This document shows, piece by piece, positions 13,185-22,008 of a stretch of DNA of 64,000 bases. How positions within the stretch are numbered: position 1 is the stretch's first letter; each line of letters starts with the position of its first letter. The notes beneath the pieces were generated by a model. It was not told the DNA's origin and did no database searches. It was given only the letters and a program-made list of their open reading frames with translations. Both the position numbers and the translations under genes were made by a program. The stretch covers positions 5,270,001 through 5,334,000 of the forward strand of contig NGZR01000004.1 of assembly GCA_002197995.1 (NCBI GenBank), read 5' to 3'. The stretch comes from Gaeumannomyces sp. JS-464. Its lineage: Eukaryota > Ascomycota > Sordariomycetes > Magnaporthales > Magnaporthaceae.

Positions 13185-13630
13185 TGTTACGACTAAACAC
13201 AGGGGCAAAAAGCGGGAAAAGGGAAAGAACGGTGGTTTAAAGCGTTGCGGACCCCGAGCGGGGCACAACCACGCCCGGAGCCCTTTTTCTCCTATTACGT
13301 AACCAGGTTACTTAAGCCGGAGGTGATTTGTAATTTGCCAAAAATTACAAATCGCAGGAAAAAGTGATTTGTAATTTGCTAAAAATCACAAATTAAGGAC
13401 GATTGCCACATAAAAACTACGAGTATAAGTAAAAAAGGTTTTTTACCCTTTTAGATAGTTTGGACTAAGGCTTCGGCATTAGTTAACCTAAGTTAGCTCC
13501 TAGGCATCCCCTAAGGCGAACAATTAAATTGTCCTTTTAAGTTACGTGTTCCCTTGTTAACCAGATTAGAGATATTGTCCTTTCCACCCCCGAGGTGCCC
13601 TACTTTAGGAGCAAACCCCTAATTGTAACA
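13185..13630 (+). repeat. Gypsy-2 right LTR
   Basis: 446 bp, TGTTAC to GTAACA. It carries the same tandem hairpins (about 13323-13397) as the left LTR and is less RIP-mutated than it. The preceding AAAAGGGGAAACTTAA is the likely polypurine tract. Confidence 0.92.
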
Positions 13631-13635
13631 GCTAT

Positions 13636-15224
13636 TTATAAGCAAGTTTTGGAAAGGATTTACGGTTAATTTAAAAGCAAAGCACTTTTTATCGATAGTT
13701 TATTATTTTTAAACAAATGGGCAAATAAAACGAACGAACCAAATTATAAAATAGTATTTACGTTATTATATTAATTATAAACAAAATAACTAGGTATAAC
13801 TATTTTTTATAGCACAGTTCGCGTATAACAGTTCGGTATACGAAAGTATAAGAATTACACCGTTTTATACAAATTATAAGTTTACGCTTATAGCGTACGG
13901 AAAACCCAAAGCAGGAAAGCATGCTTTAATAACGGAGTTACAAGTGAAAAAGCTTACCGAACTATATAAACAACTTTAAATAAAACTCGAAAAACTACGA
14001 TCGCGTATATTTATTTAAATAAATAAATAAAAGGATTAAAAGATTAACCTTTAAAAAAAGGGATAACTTTTATTTTTTTAACGTAATATTAAAACAAAAC
14101 GATTAAACGATAAATTAAACTATAAAAATTGGAACTTTTTAAAATAATAATAAAAATTTCGAACGTTAATTACGAATTTCGATTGCTATTAACTATAAAA
14201 TCCCACCCAGTTTTTTTCGTTTCCCTATTTAAATTAACGCTACCAGATTTTAAAAATAACGAGTTAATGGAAATCGACGCAAAATAAAAGTATAAAATCG
14301 AAAAAATCCTAAATAAAAATGTAATCGACGGAATTAAGCATTACTTAATTAAATAAGCAAAGTACGGAATCGAAAAAAGCATTTAGGAAAAAAAAACTAA
14401 CTTTAAAAAAACGTTGAAAGCTTTTAAAAAGTACCGACGGAAAGTTTTAAAAAAGGAATTAACACTAGTATTAAAACTCGAATTCCGATTTAAAACGTTT
14501 GCGTTAAAATAATTTACCAAAACCAAATAAGGCTAGAAAATTCGAGTTGTAAGTAACTTTAAAATCGGCTTAGTTCGAAAATAACGAAGGGAATTCGGGG
14601 ACGAACGAATTGGAAAACGCGACGAAAGCTTATTTAGATTTCTTTTCCGCTTTTCCCGTTTTACCCGTTTTAATTCCTCCATAGCGTTAATACCACGCCG
14701 GATCGCGCGCATTTTTTTTTAAACCACATTTTTTTTTAAACCACATCTTTTTTTGCGTTTTTAATCGTTCGATATAAACATTAAAAGTTAAAAGCTCTCG
14801 TTTTACAGTACGGCGTTTTTCATTTTTTGCTTCCAATTTAACCTCCAGCTTCGCGTACTATTTCCCGATTTTTTAAAGCTGTGCGAAGGAAAGGCTTAAA
14901 ATGTTACAACTTGAACGGTTTCGACCGAAGCATTTTACGCATCGGGACGAGTTTTAAAAAACGGCTTTACACTTTTTACGTTTTAAAATTTCGTAGTAAA
15001 AAAAATAAAAAGGCATTTCGATAAAAAAAGAAAAGATTTAGGCAAATAAATCCTTGCGTTAAAAGGCTTTTTTTTTAGCGAAAGGACGTTTTTACACCCG
15101 GTCGAACATTTCGTTAGTTAAAAAAGGGAAAGGAAATAATAAAAAAGGAAAGTATTTACTAATTAACAAAAAGCGGGGTAACAAGTCATAACGAAAAGAA
15201 TTTAACTTAAAAAAGGAAATTTAA
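13636..15224 (+). mobile_element. Gypsy-1 internal region, 3' part
   Basis: The integrase tail of Gypsy-1 continues here exactly from where it broke at 6482. It is followed by a RIP-decayed chromodomain (about 14283-14417), the antisense ORF relic and a polypurine-like AAAAAAGGAAATTTAA ending at 15224. Its own plus-oriented 3' LTR is missing: an inverted LTR begins directly at 15225. Confidence 0.8.
14500..15015 (-). pseudogene. Antisense ORF relic in Gypsy-1
   Basis: Equivalent to the antisense ORF of Gypsy-2. The ATG at 15013-15015 opens MPFYF, and the AIRRG / EEL segment is readable near 14680-14715 despite stops. It is heavily RIP-mutated. Confidence 0.5.
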
Positions 15225-15691
15225 TATTACAAACAAACTTTTACTTTAAAGTAAAACCGCTTAAAAAGGTGTTTAAAACAGTACGCTTATTAAAGGATTT
15301 GGTAAACTTAGTAATAGTAATTTAATTGCCTGTTTAAAAAAGTGCTTTAAAGCTAACTTAAATTAACTAATGCTAAAGCTTTACTTAAAACTATTTAAAA
15401 CAGTAGGAAATCCTTTTTTTATATATTTGTTATTTTTGCTTTATTTTGGTTAAATTTATTCGATTTATCGCAAATTTAACAAAGCATTTTAAATTTGTTT
15501 GTTTTATCGCAAATTTAACAAAGCATTTTAAATTTGTTTGCTTTATCGCAAATCTAATAAAGCATTTTAAATTACGTAAACCCGGTGTTACGTAATTCGG
15601 GCTTATAGTTGCCCGCTTCCCCTCGTAAGGTAGTGCGCCATTTAAACTCCTCCTTTTAAAAAGCTAAAAGGCTTGCATGCTGGTTGTAATA
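15225..15691 (-). repeat. Inverted Gypsy LTR shared by Gypsy-1 and Gypsy-3
   Basis: Reverse complement of the Gypsy-1 LTR family (compare 1030-1375), about 467 bp. The extra length comes from about three tandem copies of a 36-37-bp unit (TTATCGCAAATTTAACAAAG core) at about 15465-15575. Body sequence flanks it on both sides as near mirror images: GGAAATTTAA on the left and TTAGGTTTCC on the right. Confidence 0.8.
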
Positions 15692-16774
15692 TTAGGTTTC
15701 CCCTTTTAAGCTAAGTCCTTTTAGCCCTTTTTTATTGTTTTTTTTTTTCGTTAGTTGGTAGGTATTTTCCTTTTTTACCATTTCCCGTCCCTTTTCGTAG
15801 TCCTAACGAAAAAAATGTTTAATCGGGTATAAAAACGAAAACCTTCCGTTAAAACCCTCCGCCGCAAGGACTTTTTAACAAGTGTTTTTTATCCGCTACC
15901 GATATGCCTTTTTGTTTTTATTGTAAATCGCAAAGTCGTGCCTCGTGCGCCGTTTCGCTTTTGGACTTTTCCCGCTGCGTGGAGTGTTTCCAAAAACCGT
16001 TTAAGTTGCGACGTGCTAAAGCTTATTTTAAAACAGTTTCGTTTTATCGCTCGTTAGCACTTTCGTTTAAAAGCTAAGTTGGAAGCGGCGGACGAGGAAG
16101 TGTTGCGTGCGTAAGCGAAAACCTCGCGGTTACGCAAGCAAAAAAGAATTTGGTTTAATAAAATAATGCGTGCGGTGCATCGTAGTATTAATTTTGTGGA
16201 GGAGCTAAAGCGGGTTAAGCGGGAGGAAGCCGAAAAGGCCGCCGGAGCGGCGCTTAACGCTTCTTTTCGTCCGTTGGTTTTTAACTTTCCTCCGTTATTT
16301 CCAAGCTGGGCCGATTTCGAAGTCGCTTACGACTTAAATCTTTTAGCTTAATTTGGTTTTAATAAATTATTTTAACGCAAATGTTTCGAGTTTAAGTTCG
16401 AGTTTTGGCATAAAGGTTAACTTTTTTTTCAAAGCTTTCCGTTAGTACTTTTTAAAAGCTTTCGGCGCTTTTTTAAAATTAGTTCCCTTTTTTTAAATGC
16501 TTTTTTTAACCCCGTACTTTGCCCATTTAACTAAGTAATGTTTAGTTTTATTAATTTTGTTTTCGTTTAGGATTTTTTTAATTTGTACTTTTGTTTTAAG
16601 TTAATTTTTATTAATTTGTCGCTTTTTATATTAAAAGGCGTTAACTTAAATAAAAAACGTAAAAACCGGGTGGGATTTTATAATTAGTAATAGTTAAAGT
16701 TCGTAATTAACGTTTAAAATTTTCCGTACTATTTTAAAAAGGTTTAGTTTTTTATAATTTAATTTATTATTTGG
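15692..16774 (-). mobile_element. Gypsy-3 fragment, minus strand (chromodomain to 3' end)
   Basis: The last 1.1 kb of a related chromovirus in reverse orientation. Reading from 16774 downwards on the minus strand there is an integrase tail, a chromodomain (16500-16640) and a polypurine-like AAAAGGGGAAACCTAA next to the LTR. It is cut at 16774 by another minus-oriented LTR, and no further Gypsy sequence is seen beyond that LTR. Confidence 0.75.
15904..16351 (+). pseudogene. Antisense ORF copy of Gypsy-3 (best-preserved N terminus)
   Basis: This copy lies on the plus strand because Gypsy-3 is inverted. The ATG at 15904 opens MPFCFYCKSQSRASCAV, followed by a CVEC pair, giving two CX2C pairs that could bind a metal. 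After stops and a frame change, the tail 16166-16351 is open with MRAVHRS, VEELKRVKREEAEKAA and a final PSWADFEV. Compared with Gypsy-2 the two copies complement each other, so the ancestral protein had a Cys-rich N terminus, a coiled coil and an acidic tail. Confidence 0.6.
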
Positions 16775-17314
16775 TGTTATAAATAAGCTTTTACTTTTAA
16801 AGTAAGGCCGTTTAAAAAGGTGTTTAAAACAGTGCGCTTATTAAAAGGTTTAATAAACTTGGTAATAATAATCCGATTGCTTACTTAAAAGGGTGTTTTA
16901 AATCTAACTTAAGTTAATTAATACCGAAGTTTTAATTACAAGTTATTTAAAACAAAAAGGAATCCATCTTTTATGTACACGATGCTTTTTCCTTTTTAGT
17001 TTTTAAATTTGTTACTTTATCCTAAGCTTTTACAAATTTATAAATCTTTTTAAATTTGTTACTTTGTTTTAAGTTTTATAAATTTACAAATCCTTTTTAA
17101 AATTGTTTTTTTGTTTTAAGTTTTTACAAATTTATAAATTCTTTTTGGATTTATTACTTTGTTTTATGTTTTTACAAATTTATAAACCCTTGTTAAACTT
17201 TTAAATAATTTTTGTTTAGTTATGTAACCTTTTATTCGTAACGTAAGCGGGGTAAAAGCGCTATTTAAAGCTTTTTTTTTTTATAGTTTTAAAAATTATA
17301 TGCTAGTTGTAATA
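16775..17314 (-). repeat. Minus-oriented Gypsy LTR, possibly solo
   Basis: It begins TGTTATAAATAAGC and ends GTTGTAATA, an inverted LTR of the Gypsy-1 family, about 540 bp. It is lengthened by about four copies of a roughly 50-bp unit (AAATTTGTTACTTTGT with TTTACAAATTTATAAA) at about 17005-17190. No matching duplication is visible (TTTGG on the left, TTAAA on the right), so it may be a recombination product. Confidence 0.65.
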
Positions 17315-17689
17315 TTAAATTAGCCCTAATGTCCGCGCGGTGTAAAAAAAGCAGAAAAAGGACAAAACTCCGCGTTTTAATTTTCCAATAGTGTTTTAGG
17401 CAGCAAAGCAAGCAATAATTATAAATTCCCTTTCCCAAATTTTCGGGGCTTCGTTTTTTCCCTTTTTTCTTTCCCACTTTTACAATCGTTATTCGTTAAA
17501 AACGCCATTTTTAACTAACACGACGCATAGTTCGCTAAATAACCAACATTTTTTTTACTATTTCCACTATTAGTAAATTAAGCTATTAACTCGCTTATGT
17601 AAAACGAAACACTAACATTACCACTAGCAAGCTAATAGTTAAACGACTTGCAAGTTGTCGATCTTTGCGTTGGTAACATACCATTCCGA

Positions 17690-18480
17690 TTTGCATTAAA
17701 ATTTATTTCTAATATACCCGAAATGCACTTTTAAACCCGAGGAGCTAATTTAAAAGGTAAAAAATTTGGCTTTTTCGACTATTACGCAATCCGAAAGCGC
17801 TATAAAAACGGCACCCGCACTACCACGTTATCGGCAATTAGGATAAAAAGAAAAACATTAAAAACCTTAAACATTTCGACATTAAGCGATTTTACCCGAA
17901 TATTAAGCGAATTAGGCAACCGTTAGCTGTTTAAAAATACCTTTACAAGCGGAAAAGCCAGTTAAAGTACGTTAGCGGCATAATAACTAAACTAAAAGGA
18001 CTGCGCAAAAACTTTAAAGGAAACTTTTAATTTGCGGCTGTAAAAACATCCGACCGCACGGATTTTTTTTTCGATTCCGCGAAAAAGCCCCCCGCGAATT
18101 AATTTTGCACTATTTAAATGTAAAAGCTTACGCCGATAACACATTCCGCATGCCCGTTTTAAAATATATTAGTTTAACGTTAAACGGGGTATAAGACCTC
18201 CTTATGGAAATTACAAAGTGGATGCAAAAAAACTTGCGAAAAAAACAAAGTACGCTATAACCCCCCTTTTCGCTCGTCCCTCGCTACGAAACCTTTTAAA
18301 GGTAAAAACCTAGTTTTAGCTAGTTAATTGTGTTTTACTAAGTCCAGTTTAAAGCTTAAACCCCCCATTTTAAAATGGCTTTAAAAGGCCCCTCGCCGAA
18401 CTTTTTATACGTGGCTAACCTTATTTCTTATTAATAAAACGATTTAAATTACTATGTTTATACGGTGTAAAAAACTGTTT
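17690..18480 (+). pseudogene. CRESS-DNA virus-type Rep gene relic (geminivirus/genomovirus-like)
   Basis: A decayed open frame shows the ordered motifs of a rolling-circle replication initiator. A Phe/Tyr/Thr-bearing stretch lies at 17704-17718 in the place of motif I, with a stop inside it. A His-x-His motif (HYH) is at 17818-17826 (motif II). HFDIKRFYPNIKRIRQP at 17872-17922 fits the segment between motifs II and III that is specific to geminivirus-like Reps. A Tyr-x-x-Lys motif is at 17938-17949 (motif III). Downstream sequence has the spacing for a superfamily 3 helicase, but I cannot confirm a Walker A. At least five in-frame stops show that it is dead. In life such proteins nick and join circular ssDNA. 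Endogenous copies in fungi are known; this one sits inside a retrotransposon composite. Confidence 0.65.
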
Positions 18481-20588
18481 AAAACCGTATAGGTTAAAGC
18501 TTAAGCTTATATAACTATATAAGTGGCTATTAAAATGCCTCGTTACTTAATAGCATTAAAAAATACTTAATAATTAATAACGTGCTATTAAGCGATACAA
18601 ACATGGTTAAGCATTATAAGCAAATGCTAAAATGCCAAAGCAATTTTTTAATAACGGATAAATACTTTAAAAAAGTGCATTTCGAAAGCTAAAAACTGCT
18701 TTGCATTTATTTAGCAAACGAAAACCCACGTGGGTATAATAGGGTAAACGCCAAGTAATTAAACGGAAATTGTATATTTATGCAAATGTATAAACCACTA
18801 TTTGTAAAAGCGAAGCCATATAAAACGCCGGATTTAAAAGTGAAAGCGTTAAAAGCGTTTATAAAACAATTAAATAAGGAAAACGATAGCTTTTTTTAAT
18901 TACCTTGCTTTAGCTATTATTAATACAAAATAAAACTAATATTTCGAACTTTTAAAGCAGGCAAACGTAAAAAATAAAACACCGATTTCCGCCGAACAAA
19001 TTGCGACGACGGTTTATTTATAGCCTTTTCCGGGTAAATAATTATAACCGGGTCCAAATTTATTATTATAAAATTAAGCTTATACTAGCTTTCCGCCGTA
19101 AAAAACGGAACATAAAATATAATAAGAAAATAAATGTCCGACCGAACCTCCGATAATATACGCCGATAAAAACCATTTAACTTAATATTAAAATACTTAA
19201 CCTTTTAAATTAAAAGAACTTAAATAAAAATAAACCGGAATTAAAATGCCCGCGCGTATATAAAATGCTAAACTTAATCCAATAAAACGCGTAACCGGCG
19301 TTATAAATCGATAAACCGAAAAAAAAATGGTCCAAGTATTAAAAAAAAAAAATATCTCCACATTTAACGAGATATTAACGAGCGCCAAACGAACTATTAG
19401 TTTCTTTTAAATCCACCTTACCAAATCCACCACCCCCCCCCCCCGCCCAAAACGAGTGCAATACTTCGTATATCGTTGGAAAAATTACCATAATACCACA
19501 TATTAGCAATAATATTAATAGCAAAGCAATAAGTAATAATCCGCATATTGCAAAACCGAAACATATAAATCGATATGTTAAACTTAATACTTTAATAAAT
19601 AACTGTATTAATATCGGGGCCGCGGTTAATACCACGATAAAGCTTGGTACCGGGTAGAAAAAAACCGGAATTAAAAGTGCTGGCACGCATTTCACACCGA
19701 ACTAGCTTCGAATTCCTATTAACCAATTTGCCAATGGAATAGCGCTTAACGTTAAAAACCTGCTTTATTACCGACGCAAAACGGTTAAAACTTTAACTGT
19801 TGCGGAAATAGCGCCGGTAGCCTCCTTGTAAGCCGGAAACCATAATGGCGGCAATAACGGTAAAAAGTAAAAGTGGTGCATAAAGTGTCGAAAAAAAGTA
19901 AAAGCAGCACTAAAGCGGAAATGCGGCTAATCGAAAAAGTGCCGAATCGACGAAGGAGGATATAGCGAACGACGATTGTATTTAATAGCGCCAGCGACGC
20001 CGGCGAGGAAATCGAGCTAAAAAACGCACGGTGCCGAATAAAAAGCGATTAGGGTAAAAGCGACGATACCAAATCGGTCGCTTGTAACGGAATCGTAAAT
20101 ACATCGAAAAAAGGGTAGTTTTGCAACTCGTGGCAAATAAAGCACCCTTTTTTATAAGCAAAGAAAAAAACGGTCGATATAATAAAAACGCGACAATGAC
20201 GGGAAAATCCACGTTTTATCGAATGCGCGTATCGCGATCGAATAAATAAACAAAGATTTCGCGTAAAATACTAATGCAATAATAAAAGGTAATGTTTAAA
20301 CGACCGACTTTAAAAAGCAATATAAAAGGCTGTGTAAAGCTGTAACATACCGATTACATTTAATTATATTACAACCTATATAGGGATGTATGCATCGCGT
20401 AAATGCGATTAAATACGGTCCTATTTAGCCATTGCGAAAACTAAACTATTACATAATAATGTTTTGCAAATTACAATAACAATGCAATTAACCCCTTGTA
20501 AAACACTAATTAACCCCGACAAACTCCGCACGAAAACCCACACCACCACGAAAAGGATACCAAAACACCGCGCACTAAAGTTGTAACA
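18481..20588. other. Unassigned right part of the composite insertion
   Basis: AT-rich and without Gypsy or Copia motifs that I can see. It may be the rest of the Rep-bearing segment. It includes a C-rich run (about 19430-19445) and short open frames that do not look like genes. The last bases, GTTGTAACA, abut the TTATA duplication. If it is an LTR, its partner is not in this window. Confidence 0.4.
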
Positions 20589-20706
20589 TTATAGTACTTA
20601 ACAAAGCCTGTATTAACTAAACGTAACTTTGTTAGCTATTGTAGTTAACGCAAGCACGTTTTAATTAAAACCCTGTATTTTTACGCTTTTAACGTGTAAT
20701 AGGTTG

Positions 20707-21241
20707 TGTAAAAATATAGGGTTTTAATTGGGGCGTGCTTGCGCTAATTACAGTAATTAACAGGGTTACGTTTAGTTAGTATAAGCTTTGTTAAGCATTA
20801 CAAGTAATGCTGGCAAGGCCCTAAGCTTAGTGGGTAGTACAAGCTTATATTGCAAAAAGGGGGGGCTAATAGTCGCCTCCCTTATATACCTTTCGACATT
20901 AATCCCGCGGGCCCCCCGCTTAAAAGGGTTCCGGTGCCGCACGCGATTTTCCGAAAAATTATTTTGTATAGGGAAATTAAAAAATCGACCCACGGCTATT
21001 AAAGCCATTTTTGCGTTAAGCTACCAAATTTAACTTGTGCGTTTTTCACCTTTGTTTTAGCGCGTGCAAAGTAGGTAAATTAGGTAGCTTTACAACGGCT
21101 AACTTAAGCGTTGTAGCACGTTATAAGCCGACTTTGTGCATAAATTTACAAAAGTATAAAGTAGGTAATACAAGGTAGGTAGTGCGGGTAAGTAAGGTAT
21201 GTGCACCCAACTTTAGCTAAATACATTAGTTTTTTTTAACA
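20707..21241 (-). repeat. Outer Copia LTR (left copy)
   Basis: About 535 bp, matching 33364-33897 over its whole length. It lies 21 bp from the inverted copy that ends at 20685. Confidence 0.85.
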
Positions 21242-21771
21242 GGTTAAGTTAATAAGTAATAGCTAGTAAAAGCTTTAGTAATGTTATTTTGTAAAATAAA
21301 AAGGAATAGGAAGGAAAAAAGTCGGCTTAGTTCCGAAAGTTGTCCCTAGTTATATATGCATAAAAACGGTTTAAAAGTAACTTTTAAACCTTTTACCCGT
21401 GCTTTAATAAACGCAATTACATATTTTGGATATTAACGTACCGAAATGCGGTAGCGATCCGGGCATTATCTTATACTTAAGCGAATCGTTTGCTTATTAT
21501 TATAAAAAGTCTTGTAAGGTTTACCGAGCTTTAATTGCACGTTTCGGAAAAGTCTTTTTAAAGTTATAAGTTTTTTAACCACTTTAAAAAGCGTTAAAAG
21601 CTTTGCTTTAATAGTTAAAATCGTTACGGTGGCTTGTTTTCCTGCTTTTTAAATAACGGGTTTTTTAAAAAGGAATATAATGTAGCTTTTAAAAAAAGTG
21701 CTTTATTTTTAAATTATTTGCAAATAAACCGTTTCCCGCGACTTTTTAAATGCTCGGCTTTTAACTTTAGC

Positions 21772-22008
21772 TGTTAATTTACGTAATTTAACGCGTGCAT
21801 CCAAAAAAGGCCCACGCCTCGTAAAGCCGCAAGCTTACGGGCCGTGCGCTTCCACGAGCTTACAAAAAGGGATTTTGTAATCCCTTTTTTGTAATTAAAT
21901 TCCTACACAAAACATGCATTACTACAAACACTAGTTCCAAATTTATAAATCTTTGTTTTTTCCTTTTAGGAAATTTCCGTGCCTATAAAAGTACCACTTT
22001 TATTAACA
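21772..22008 (+). repeat. Inner Copia left LTR
   Basis: 237 bp, TGTTAAT to ATTAACA. It contains a perfect hairpin around AAAAAGGGATT / AATCCCTTTTT (about 21873-21899). Confidence 0.92.

Larger units (their letters stand above)
6483..13630 (+). mobile_element. Gypsy-2: complete chromovirus LTR retrotransposon nested in Gypsy-1
   Basis: A 7148-bp element with two 446-bp LTRs and the 5-bp duplication GCTAT (6478-6482, 13631-13635), inserted in the integrase region of Gypsy-1. On the plus strand, in order: a CCHC knuckle with all ligands kept (about 7885-7935), RT box YLNDIL (10272-10289, first Asp changed to Asn), integrase core with the DRLTKY segment and ITDK segment (11489-11716), and a C-terminal chromodomain (about 12299-12433). 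Scattered stops show that it is not functional. The 3' end, including the chromodomain, is less decayed than the rest. Confidence 0.92.
1030..20588. mobile_element. Composite insertion (Gypsy-1, Gypsy-2, Gypsy-3 fragment and Rep-bearing segment)
   Basis: The unit starts TGTTAC and ends GTAACA. It is flanked by TTGTA (1025-1029) and TTATA (20589-20593), a 5-bp target duplication differing by one RIP-type G-to-A change. The interrupted Copia LTR resumes exactly at 20594. The left end is a Gypsy LTR. The right end does not resemble that LTR beyond its last bases, so the outer unit was rearranged after insertion or ends in another LTR family. Confidence 0.75.
329..20685 (+). repeat. Copia LTR copy (plus orientation), 5' truncated and split by two insertions
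   Basis: The pieces 329-622, 1008-1029 and 20594-20685 together match, in reverse complement, most of the LTR found at 20707-21241 and 33364-33897. The first break holds a solo LTR (623-1002) and the second holds the composite Gypsy/Rep insertion (1030-20588). Removing both restores an uninterrupted LTR except for about 120 bp missing at its start. It ends 21 bp before an inverted copy of itself at 20707, which makes a large palindrome. A 22-base C run lies at 568-589. Confidence 0.8.

Noticed and set aside
15225..17314. A single short LTR element bounded by the LTRs at 15225 and 16775
   Set aside because: The inside is only the 3' 1.1 kb of a chromovirus, with no 5' sequence next to the second LTR, and no matching target duplication.
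17690..18480. Helitron Rep as identity for the relic
   Set aside because: The segment between the His and Tyr motifs (FDI-x2-FYPNIK) is typical of geminivirus-like Reps and not of Helitrons, and no Helitron helicase is seen.
19375..19695. Hydrophobic 106-codon minus ORF as a membrane protein
   Set aside because: It lies in RIP-decayed DNA; AT-rich antisense frames give Leu/Ile/Phe-rich translations by chance.
20594..20800. MITE or foldback DNA transposon
   Set aside because: The palindrome is explained by two inverted copies of the same Copia LTR end.
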